From: Candidatus Bathyarchaeota archaeon
GTDB taxonomy: Archaea > Thermoproteota > Bathyarchaeia > Bathyarchaeales > Bathycorpusculaceae
Direction of reading: 5' to 3'
DNA length: 41,738 nt
NCBI GenBank assembly: GCA_022865885.1
Contig: JALHSQ010000166.1
Span: forward strand, 1 to 41,738
The notes beneath the pieces were generated by a model, which was given only the letters and a program-made list of their open reading frames with translations, ran no database searches and had not been told where the DNA came from. Positions 30,827 through 36,870 of this stretch are shown one piece after another. Within the stretch, counting starts at the first letter, position 1, and every line of letters begins with the position of its first letter. A program made the translations under genes and the position numbers.

Positions 30827-31429
30827 TCAGTAGCAGAGTGACTTGTTCGCGCAGTCTCCACATTTGCAGGTTGGGAATGGCAGTGCTGGTTCGCCACCGT
30901 TTAGGCCTGAATGGGCTATTTCTTCCAGAGCCGTTCGAACTTTGCCAATGTCTACATTGCTGGGTATTTGCGACACTAGTGTCGCAGTTTCTTGAATCCT
31001 TGCTTTAGCCGTCATTTTGTAGTCTGCAGGCAACAATCTTCTGACGTAGGTTTCGAAGTACGGAACCAATCTGCACATTTCTGTGCACACTTTTTCCTTC
31101 TCAACCCCGCGATTTACGAGTTTTTGGGCTATCCGGGTGAGCCGTGCTTTTGTCTCTTCCAACGAGACAGTGCGCTTTACATCGCCATGTAGCATGATGA
31201 GGTCTTCAGCCAAATCGTCGTCTGCAGGCTGAAAAAGAGTTGCCAGAGTTTCCATCAGAGGTAAAGGATCTACTGTTCTTTCTGGCCAGTTAGAGTCAGC
31301 GAATTTTCTGTGACGCCCAACCAAGACTTTGCCAGTTTTAGAGCTTACAAGAACCTCTTGTAGATACCCTATCTCTAACACGCTTTTCTTGAGCAACTCA
31401 ACATATTCCTTGTCAAATACAAAACTCAA
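30827..31429 (-). CDS. ParB-like protein with C-terminal Cys cluster, 200 aa
   Basis: TTG start with GAGGTG overlapping the upstream gene's stop. Residues 8-45 match the ParB/sulfiredoxin core: a helix, IGYLQEVLV, a strand ending KVLVGRHR (GRHR at 38-41, the CTP/nucleotide-binding GxxR box) and FADSNWP. A helical region follows (about 85-130), like the ParB HTH, and then CxCxxC...C (C188, C190, C193, C199). ParB proteins spread from parS sites to segregate DNA; some variants are nucleases or regulators. No ParA is encoded. Confidence 0.72.
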   Translation of the reverse strand: MSFVFDKEYVELLKKSVLEIGYLQEVLVSSKTGKVLVGRHRKFADSNWPERTVDPLPLMETLATLFQPADDDLAEDLIMLHGDVKRTVSLEETKARLTRIAQKLVNRGVEKEKVCTEMCRLVPYFETYVRRLLPADYKMTAKARIQETATLVSQIPSNVDIGKVRTALEEIAHSGLNGGEPALPFPTCKCGDCANKSLCY

Positions 31430-31431
31430 TT

Positions 31432-32178
31432 TTACACCTCGCCAACTCGCCTGCTAATCATGAGTATTGACTGCAACAAAGAGTCTGGAACATGCAGGTT
31501 CTGAAGCTTCTCCATCCATTCGGCAGGCAACCTAGTTTCTCCTGCCACTTCTCGCAAGCTAAGAATGAAGCAGCCATTCACGATTTTTGGCATGTTGAAT
31601 TTCAGCCCGTTCAGGATCAGGAAGCCGCCTACTCGTCTGAGCATGTTGCCCAAAATGTTGCTGAACACTATCGTACGTTCTTCTTCATGCTTGTCAAAAC
31701 CCCAATCACGCGATAGTCTCTCGCCTAAACTCAACATCCGCTTAAGCTTCGGATGTTCATTGGTCTGCGTGAGAGTGCGAATGTGTATGGAACGTATAGG
31801 CAGGTCCAGAGTGCCTAGCGGCCCATGAGCCAACACATAGAAAGTGCCCTTTTCGCCAAGCGTGTCACCCTGAGCCTTACCAAACTTTAAACTGTTCACG
31901 CGAGGCCTCTCTTGGCCGTAAGGGATGCTGCCGCAAAACTGAAAAACCCGCATGCTGAAGCCGCATGAAACAGTTTCTCCATCACTATTGTATGACAGGC
32001 ACACTTTTTCTCCATCTATCGTTTGGAGTTTGTTGTAGCACGATGGGCAGACGTTTCTTTCGATTAGAAACTGGCCGAAACTGTCGCGGCATCGAGGACA
32101 GAGACTCTCTTGTGAAAGAAACAGACCGAAAGCATTTTGAAGTTTGCTTTCTGTGCTGAGAACTGCTTTGCCGCCCAT
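31432..32178 (-). CDS. Zinc-ribbon protein, possibly TFB-like N-terminus, 248 aa
   Basis: Starts about 27 nt after a TATA-like box, so the mRNA may be leaderless. Two zinc knuckles (CPRC and CPSC, 14 residues apart) are followed by DGEKVC and a later CGF, as in TFIIB-type ribbons. Next comes NSLKFGKAQGDTLG, a segment reminiscent of the TFB linker. The C-terminal half is helical without a clear cyclin repeat. It heads the operon with ParB and may be a DNA-binding regulator or replication-linked factor. The TFB comparison is tentative. Confidence 0.6.
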   Translation of the reverse strand: MGGKAVLSTESKLQNAFGLFLSQESLCPRCRDSFGQFLIERNVCPSCYNKLQTIDGEKVCLSYNSDGETVSCGFSMRVFQFCGSIPYGQERPRVNSLKFGKAQGDTLGEKGTFYVLAHGPLGTLDLPIRSIHIRTLTQTNEHPKLKRMLSLGERLSRDWGFDKHEEERTIVFSNILGNMLRRVGGFLILNGLKFNMPKIVNGCFILSLREVAGETRLPAEWMEKLQNLHVPDSLLQSILMISRRVGEV

Positions 32179-32202
32179 GACAATTATCGTCTAGTGTCTT
32201 AA

Positions 32203-32246
32203 GGTTTAAAACTTGCTACACCTTAAAGGTGCATAACCTTATATCC
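32203..32246. promoter_or_regulatory. Divergent promoter with shared operator (CACCTTAAAGGTG)
   Basis: Bases 32206-32231 repeat 13269-13294 exactly and contain the palindrome CACCTT-A-AAGGTG (32219-32231). Toward the minus strand the repeat leads into a TTTTAAACC box about 25-30 nt before the ATG at 32178. Toward the plus strand, cttatatcc (32238-32246) is a good TATA box about 36-44 nt before the AbrB gene start. One factor could thus switch the Zn/ParB operon and the early operon together. Confidence 0.65.
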
Positions 32247-32281
32247 TCTAGCCTACAATAGGTTAAGCTTGGTAAAACGAC

Positions 32282-32437
32282 ATGACAAAGAAACCAAGCA
32301 CCTTCACAGCCCTAGTAACACTAAACGGACGCGTCACCATACCGCCAGAAATACGCAAACTATGGACCATCCAAGACGGCGACTACGTAGAAATGGAAGT
32401 CCAAAACGTCTCAAAAACAGAGAAGGCAACAACATGA
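32282..32437 (+). CDS. AbrB/SpoVT-family DNA-binding regulator, 51 aa
   Basis: ATG about 36 nt after a TATA box. The product is essentially one swapped-hairpin AbrB domain: ALVTLNGRVTIPPEIRKLW, then GDYVEMEV. These proteins dimerise and bind operator DNA, often as an antitoxin or transition-state regulator. It is the first gene of the early operon, so it may control it. No toxin gene is recognisable beside it. A longer frame over the same bases is rejected. Confidence 0.85.
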   Translation: MTKKPSTFTALVTLNGRVTIPPEIRKLWTIQDGDYVEMEVQNVSKTEKATT

Positions 32438-32673
32438 CAGAAAAAGAAACGTTGATACATATGCAGTTCAAGTTGCCCTCAAAAATAATGGATAATTTTG
32501 GAAGAAAGATGTATGAAAAGTGTGTTCACTACCAATATCAACATTTTGACAATGTTAAAGGTGACTATCCCATTTGCCCTCACTACAATCATGGCTACTG
32601 TGATATGTATGAGGAACATCCGCAAGTTTTCTCGGAAAAGTGTGTGATAAGCAAGGAGGCTTCTAAACCATGA
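32434..32673 (+). CDS. Small protein with Cys/His cluster, 79 aa
   Basis: ATGA overlap at both ends. The N-terminus (LIHMQFKLPSKIMDNFG) looks like the strand-helix start of an RHH protein. Residues 45-72 contain CPHYNHGYC and further Cys, resembling a CCCH-type or similar zinc site. Possibly a DNA-binding protein. No named family. Confidence 0.6.
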   Translation: MTEKETLIHMQFKLPSKIMDNFGRKMYEKCVHYQYQHFDNVKGDYPICPHYNHGYCDMYEEHPQVFSEKCVISKEASKP

Positions 32674-33335
32674 CTGAACGAGAATTTGAACTCTCCCATA
32701 AATCCTTATGTTTAGAAAGTACACCACTGAAGATGCTCGACTGTTTCTGTGGAATGGGCGGAGTTTCTGACGGTTTCGCATTGGAAGGCTTCGACGTTAC
32801 GGGTATCGATATTGTTGATGCTCCGAAAATGCTGGGTTACAAGCACAAGTTCATACAAGCCGACATGGCTACGCTTAAGGGAGAGGATTTCAGGGGTTAC
32901 GATGTGATTTGGGGAAGCCCACCATGCACAGATTTTTCTACAGCATCATGCCCTAACAAAACTCGAAAAGGAAGAAAAGCCCCTGATCCTGAAATAGGAT
33001 TAGAATTAATTAGAGCTTTTAGAAAGTTCGTTGACGATGCGAACCCTAAGTTTTGGCTAATGGAAAATGTTCCACGGACAACAAAATTCTACATTGTTGA
33101 AAAACCGATTCTCTACTTCTGGACCAGTAAATACGCCAAAAGGGCATTATGGGGAAATGTTGCATTTCCGCTAATGTCTGAATTTCATTCTTCTCGAGTA
33201 TTAGAAAAAGATTATGCCAAACTAAAATGGTGTGAACAGTCTGCGCTAAAGGCAAAGATTCCTTTGGCTTGTAGCCGAGCCTTCGCAAAAACGTGCAAAG
33301 ACGCACTGTTAAATCCGATAGAGGTTGGTGTTTGA
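32670..33335 (+). CDS. Compact DNA (cytosine-5) methyltransferase, 221 aa
   Basis: Motif I FCGMGG (26-31), an acidic post-I GIDI, motif IV GSPPCTDFS with catalytic Cys86, and motif VI ENV (132-134) are all present. IPLACSRAFAKTC near the C-terminus fits motif X. Typical Dcm enzymes are over 300 residues, and here the target-recognition region is nearly absent. No restriction enzyme is adjacent, so it is an orphan, perhaps protecting the element's DNA from the host or regulating it. Confidence 0.87.
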   Translation: MTEREFELSHKSLCLESTPLKMLDCFCGMGGVSDGFALEGFDVTGIDIVDAPKMLGYKHKFIQADMATLKGEDFRGYDVIWGSPPCTDFSTASCPNKTRKGRKAPDPEIGLELIRAFRKFVDDANPKFWLMENVPRTTKFYIVEKPILYFWTSKYAKRALWGNVAFPLMSEFHSSRVLEKDYAKLKWCEQSALKAKIPLACSRAFAKTCKDALLNPIEVGV

Positions 33336-33541
33336 TGCAGAACCACCTTAGATTGTGCTTGTGCGATTTTGGTTTCGGCATTCAACGATATGACATCGGC
33401 AAGATTTGCATTCTTGAACAAATCGGTGAAGAGGGCAGTTATAAAGGATTGAGTTTGGCAGCGGATTTTGACTTCAGCATGAAAACGTTTAGCCGTTTGG
33501 GTTGGACGCGGAAGGTTAAGAAGTTTTTGGGGTGGAACTGA
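33335..33541 (+). CDS. Small hypothetical protein, 68 aa
   Basis: TGATG overlap with the methyltransferase and again with the recombinase gene. Mixed alpha/beta, no Cys pair (CLC near the start only), basic C-terminus (TRKVKKFLGW). Its MQNHL start resembles the MPNHL start of the following gene, possibly a trace of local duplication. Not recognised. Confidence 0.6.
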   Translation: MQNHLRLCLCDFGFGIQRYDIGKICILEQIGEEGSYKGLSLAADFDFSMKTFSRLGWTRKVKKFLGWN

Positions 33542-34368
33542 TGCCGAACCACCTTAATCACTTTAACCCGTCTCAGTCTGCGGTTCAGAAGTGGATGAGC
33601 AACGAAACCGTTAAGGCGCGACTGAAACTCAGAATTGTTGCTTCCATGACAGACGGCGGATACCGCAGTTGGGCTTCTCACGCCACAATCATTCGCAGAA
33701 CCGACATTGAACATATCCATGACTATGCAAGGGAACACTGCAACGGAAGAGACTATTTGATTCTCAGGTTGCCTCTAAAAATCGGGTTGAGAACTGGCGA
33801 AATCGCTTCGTTCCGCATAGAGAACGTCAACTTTGACGATAGGTCATTCAAGGTTTTGGATTCGAAACAGAAAGTTCTTTATCCGTTGCCCTTGGACGTC
33901 GTGACGCTGCAACTGATTCAGGACTTGATTCGGGAAAGGCTTGAAGGCTACGTTTTCACTCGGACCCGAAGTTGGAAACGAGTCAAGAAAGACCAGCCGT
34001 TGACGGTTCAAGAGATCTGGCACATCATCCACGAAATTGGCAGAAACGCAGGTGTGAACGGGTTCAAGCCGCGCATGCTCAGAGAGTATTTTGCTGCGAA
34101 TTGGGCTCACACCGAACACAAATCGTTGCCGACGTTGCAACAGATTCTTCGGCACAGAAGCTTGGAAACCACTCAGATTTACATCAATAAACTTGTCTTC
34201 TTTGAGGACGTTCAAGCCGAGTTTGACGGCGTCAGGAACGGCCCCCTAACAGGCGAAAGCGTCTGTAGAGGCTGTTCAGTTGTGAACGTGTGCAAGTATG
34301 CGCCTTTGCCAGAATGCGTTGAGGGTTGCCGTTTTAAACCGAAAATCAAGGAGGAAATGAAAAGATGA
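33541..34368 (+). CDS. Tyrosine recombinase (Xer-like) with Cys-rich C-terminus, 275 aa
   Basis: ATG at 33541 in a TGATG overlap. A SAM-like N-terminal region (1-70) precedes the catalytic domain: Arg84 (GLRTGE), Lys109/111 in the beta turn, RMLR at 178-181 (Arg where most have His, then Arg181), His205 (LRHRSL) and nucleophile Tyr214 (TTQIYI). After the catalytic core comes CRGC...C...C...C, a zinc-like cluster unusual for Xer proteins. Probably resolves dimers or integrates the circle. It differs in architecture from the 10596 enzyme. Confidence 0.87.
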   Translation: MPNHLNHFNPSQSAVQKWMSNETVKARLKLRIVASMTDGGYRSWASHATIIRRTDIEHIHDYAREHCNGRDYLILRLPLKIGLRTGEIASFRIENVNFDDRSFKVLDSKQKVLYPLPLDVVTLQLIQDLIRERLEGYVFTRTRSWKRVKKDQPLTVQEIWHIIHEIGRNAGVNGFKPRMLREYFAANWAHTEHKSLPTLQQILRHRSLETTQIYINKLVFFEDVQAEFDGVRNGPLTGESVCRGCSVVNVCKYAPLPECVEGCRFKPKIKEEMKR

Positions 34369-34538
34369 ATGAGAAAAGATTGTGGAAGCACATCCACGTA
34401 AACCTGCCCATCGTGTTTTTGGACAAGTTTGAAGACGCACGTAAAAGGGCAGTCGCTTGTGGGGGTCATGATGCGACTCGAACGGCTGCGCTTCGGAGGG
34501 CTATAGAGCTCTACATTGAGAAGGAGGGTTCCACGTGA
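34365..34538 (+). CDS. Ribbon-helix-helix-like protein, 57 aa
   Basis: ATGA overlap at the start, GTGA at the end. The strand (KHIHVNLPIVFL) is followed by a helix (DKFEDARKRAVAC), a loop and a second helix (RTAALRRAIELYIEKEG), the RHH order. Likely a DNA-binding dimer, perhaps an accessory or regulator of the recombinase it follows. Confidence 0.6.
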   Translation: MNEKRLWKHIHVNLPIVFLDKFEDARKRAVACGGHDATRTAALRRAIELYIEKEGST

Positions 34539-34738
34539 CTCAATGCGATTCTTGCCATTGCAATAAGGACGAGTTTTGCCGTCACTACCACAGACCCGTT
34601 CCGAGGGACGGGCCTTACCCAACCTGGGAGTTTTGCCTGCAACAGCAGGACAAGCCCATGGTTAAGCATCACGTTTTTCCCAAAGGAGAATTGATGTGGT
34701 TGAAGCCAGACGGCGGATGGGAGAGACGCAAGCCATGA
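34535..34738 (+). CDS. Cys/His-rich small protein, 67 aa
   Basis: GTG start in GTGA. CDSCHC, then FCRHYHRP, and a further Cys (WEFC) suggest a zinc-binding fold over the first 40 residues. The C-terminal part is basic. No family assigned. Confidence 0.55.
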   Translation: MTQCDSCHCNKDEFCRHYHRPVPRDGPYPTWEFCLQQQDKPMVKHHVFPKGELMWLKPDGGWERRKP

Positions 34739-34881
34739 CTTTTGAGAGTTGCGAAAGTAAAGTTGCCAACCTGCTCGCTAAGATGGATGAAGCAGAGTGT
34801 CCTGACACGAAGTTTGAGTTGCTCTCTGAAGCTATTGAGGAATTGCAGAAGCAGATCGAGGAGCTGAAACCGAAAACATGA
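34735..34881 (+). CDS. Short coiled-coil protein, 48 aa
   Basis: ATG in ATGA is chosen over an upstream in-frame TTG/GTG. Heptad-like leucines and Glu/Lys in LSEAIEELQKQIEELKPK form a coiled coil. Two Cys lie near residues 6 and 22. Its C-terminal helix resembles the one at the end of the 35479 product (GKQIEELKSWL). Confidence 0.55.
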   Translation: MTFESCESKVANLLAKMDEAECPDTKFELLSEAIEELQKQIEELKPKT

Positions 34882-35045
34882 GGGACCAAGGCACTCCAAA
34901 CGTTGTAACTGAAATAAAGGGTAAGATGTCTGCCCTGAACTACTGCTTGCTTTCGTGCAGAAAGAACGGGTTGGGATGCGCTCTTGATTGTGGATTGCGG
35001 AAAAGGTGGAAGATTCCGCCTCACGGAGACAAATACTATGAGTAG
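34878..35045 (+). CDS. Cys-containing small protein, 55 aa
   Basis: ATGA overlap with the previous gene, 8-bp overlap with the next. Four Cys in NYCLLSCRKNGLGCALDCG have regular spacing that could bind zinc or a small cluster. The tail is basic. Function unknown. Confidence 0.5.
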   Translation: MRDQGTPNVVTEIKGKMSALNYCLLSCRKNGLGCALDCGLRKRWKIPPHGDKYYE

Positions 35046-35331
35046 CCAAAGTCACGTAGATTTTAGCCTTTCAAGCACTGACAGGTTCCTGTACCAGAAG
35101 CTTCGCTGTCACCTAGCAGTCGAAGGCAAAACGCGGTTTAGCAGCGATGATTTCCGAGCGTGTGGTTTGGAAAAGTTTTTGCACGGCGACTTATGCCATG
35201 CGATTGGCGGCGTGTTTGCGAAGTGGGTTCACAACAAGCTGATTCGAGAAGTAGGAAGGGTTTGCAGCGTGATTCCAAGTAACCATCTACGAAAGATTAG
35301 CCTGTACGAGTTTGTGGAGAAGGAGGCTTAG
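35038..35331 (+). CDS. Winged-helix-like protein, 97 aa
   Basis: ATG at 35038 overlaps the preceding gene by 8 bp and is preferred to an upstream TTG. Residues 28-95 have a helix (FSSDDFRACGLEKFL), further helices (AIGGVFAKWVHNKLI) and a wing-like end (REVGRVCSVIPSNHLRKISLY), typical of small archaeal element winged-helix proteins. Probably binds DNA. Confidence 0.6.
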   Translation: MSSQSHVDFSLSSTDRFLYQKLRCHLAVEGKTRFSSDDFRACGLEKFLHGDLCHAIGGVFAKWVHNKLIREVGRVCSVIPSNHLRKISLYEFVEKEA

Positions 35332-35335
35332 CCGC

Positions 35336-35482
35336 TTGGATTGGTTTATTGTTCATGTACACAGAATGGGTGCAGTCAAGTTTAACAGTAAAAAACGGTT
35401 TGACAGTTTCATAGATTTTGTCGGCGACAAACTCCAAAATTTTTGGGTGGAAGTTGAGCGGTTCAAGGAAGCGGAAACATGA
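35336..35482 (+). CDS. Small hypothetical protein, 48 aa
   Basis: TTG start 4 bp after the previous stop, with GGAGG well placed within the previous gene's end. Ends in ATGA with the next gene. Mixed strand-helix sequence, basic in the middle (KFNSKKRF), acidic at the end. Not recognised. Confidence 0.5.
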   Translation: MDWFIVHVHRMGAVKFNSKKRFDSFIDFVGDKLQNFWVEVERFKEAET

Positions 35483-35709
35483 GTTTGTTTGAAAGCGAAA
35501 CTGAAAAGCTGAAGCAACGTCAGCGTCGCATGGAGTATAACCATGAACAAGCCATCGCTGGCCTGAACCAGAAGTTGCAACGGCAAGAAGAAGAAACTGC
35601 TGAGTATGCGGATGCGGAAAGTAGGGATATGATGGACAAGATTGAGAAGCTGGAGAAGCAGGTCGCGGAACTCGGGAAACAGATTGAAGAGTTGAAATCA
35701 TGGCTGTAA
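35479..35709 (+). CDS. Coiled-coil protein, 76 aa
   Basis: Almost entirely Glu/Lys/Gln/Arg-rich helix with heptad spacing, especially in MDKIEKLEKQVAELGKQIEE. Likely an elongated dimer or a scaffold. Overlaps the next gene by 10 bp. Confidence 0.6.
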   Translation: MSLFESETEKLKQRQRRMEYNHEQAIAGLNQKLQRQEEETAEYADAESRDMMDKIEKLEKQVAELGKQIEELKSWL

Positions 35710-35807
35710 AGGAATTCGTGAATGTTTGCTATAATTGCTCGGTTCAAACCTGCAGTTCCAAAGAGAGGTTCGGGACGTGCAAGGACAAGGAGAAAACAGA
35801 ATCATGA
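35700..35807 (+). CDS. Cys-rich micro-protein, 35 aa
   Basis: ATG inside the end of the preceding gene; ends in ATGA. Four Cys (CYNC, then TC and TC) in 25 residues can coordinate one zinc. No other feature. Confidence 0.45.
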   Translation: MAVKEFVNVCYNCSVQTCSSKERFGTCKDKEKTES

Positions 35808-36007
35808 AAGCAGAATTAGATGTTTACGAAGCGCAAAAAGAGTTCAAACTCTATGTCAAATTCATTAAAGAAAGGGTAGGGACTGACCGTGCTGATGAAT
35901 CTTTAGAATCTTTTGCGATTTGGTTTCAAGGTGAATGGCCAAGATTTTTCAAGGCAACTGGAACTCCATGCTTTACCCAAAAAATGAGACAGGAAGCGAA
36001 ACCATGA
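35804..36007 (+). CDS. Small helical protein, 67 aa
   Basis: ATGA overlaps at both ends fix the start at 35804. Helical and charged (KEFKLYVKFIKERVG) with an aromatic patch (IWFQGEWPRFF). Not recognised. Confidence 0.55.
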   Translation: MKAELDVYEAQKEFKLYVKFIKERVGTDRADESLESFAIWFQGEWPRFFKATGTPCFTQKMRQEAKP

Positions 36008-36210
36008 AGTTCAACATGAAAAACCGACCTTCATTCAGAGGCAAAAGCCTCACAGAAATGACCGTGACGGAGAAAGATAACGCCATTATTGAATGCGTAC
36101 AGTGGTTTGAGGGTTTCGAGTCTGAATTGAGAAAGAAGGTGGTTTCCCCAACAAACACGAAGTCAGTCGCAGTTTACGATGTAATCAAGGAGATACTTGG
36201 CGATGAGTGA
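36004..36210 (+). CDS. Small hypothetical protein, 68 aa
   Basis: ATG in ATGA. The C-terminus (VAVYDVIKEILGDE) resembles the endings FINEVLGDEK and FTNEVLS of the products at 36634 and 40700. These genes may therefore share a common C-terminal helix, or have arisen by duplication around the homing endonuclease. Function unknown. Confidence 0.55.
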   Translation: MKFNMKNRPSFRGKSLTEMTVTEKDNAIIECVQWFEGFESELRKKVVSPTNTKSVAVYDVIKEILGDE

Positions 36211-36637
36211 AACAGAGAAGGCATATTGGGCTGGATTCATCGATGCAGAAGGAGCTATTGGAATTACCAAACAGAAGAATGAAAAGCATGTTCTTGGATT
36301 TGCCTACACGCCTTACGCTTCTGTGACAAACACAAACCTCAAGATTCTCGAACTCTTAAAGCAAAGGTTTGGAGGTCGGATTCACAAGCATAATTCAAAG
36401 ACCTTCAAAAATGGCAAAGACCTCTACATCTGGTACATCAACGCCAAATCGATGAAGGAATTTATCTATACTATTGAACCCTACTTGAAAATGAAGAAAG
36501 AACAAGCACAGATAATCTGCAACTACATCCACAAACGTTCTCAATACTATAAGAGTTACGTTCCTAAAATCTTCTGGGAAATCGCTGAACAAGCCTACCA
36601 GCGACTGAAAGTTCTTAACAAGAGGGGAATAGCATGA
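36203..36637 (+). CDS. LAGLIDADG homing endonuclease, single motif, 144 aa
   Basis: ATG at 36203 (MSETEKAYWAGFIDAEGAIGI). WAGFIDAEG carries the conserved helix and catalytic acidic residue of LAGLIDADG enzymes, and one motif in about 145 residues implies a homodimer. It is free-standing rather than within an intron or intein. It slots into the overlap chain by 8 bp upstream and ATGA downstream without breaking it. Likely a selfish element that cleaves related genomes at this locus. Confidence 0.88.
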   Translation: MSETEKAYWAGFIDAEGAIGITKQKNEKHVLGFAYTPYASVTNTNLKILELLKQRFGGRIHKHNSKTFKNGKDLYIWYINAKSMKEFIYTIEPYLKMKKEQAQIICNYIHKRSQYYKSYVPKIFWEIAEQAYQRLKVLNKRGIA

Positions 36638-36870
36638 AAACCAATTTGAAAAACTTTCCAAAATATGCTCCAGTTGACAAAAAGAAGTGCTACGATTGGT
36701 TTGAATATGGCAGACTTGTGAACGATTGGAAAACTGATTTCGAGAAGGAACTCCGAGAACTGACAATCAGACCTAATATTGGTGATTGGATTCGGCGAAA
36801 TTCTGACTCAAAAAATCTAGGAGAATTTCTGACACGATTTATCAATGAGGTTTTGGGGGACGAGAAATGA
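36634..36870 (+). CDS. Small hypothetical protein, 78 aa
   Basis: ATGA overlaps on both sides. Helical, aromatic and basic. The ending (GEFLTRFINEVLGDEK) resembles that of the 40700 product (ELFTRFTNEVL). Not recognised. Confidence 0.58.
   Translation: MKTNLKNFPKYAPVDKKKCYDWFEYGRLVNDWKTDFEKELRELTIRPNIGDWIRRNSDSKNLGEFLTRFINEVLGDEK

Noticed and set aside
32269-32433. Long open frame upstream of 32434 in the same frame
   Set aside because: It overlaps the AbrB gene in another frame, its translation is low-complexity basic, and the ATGA junction at 32434 explains the real start.
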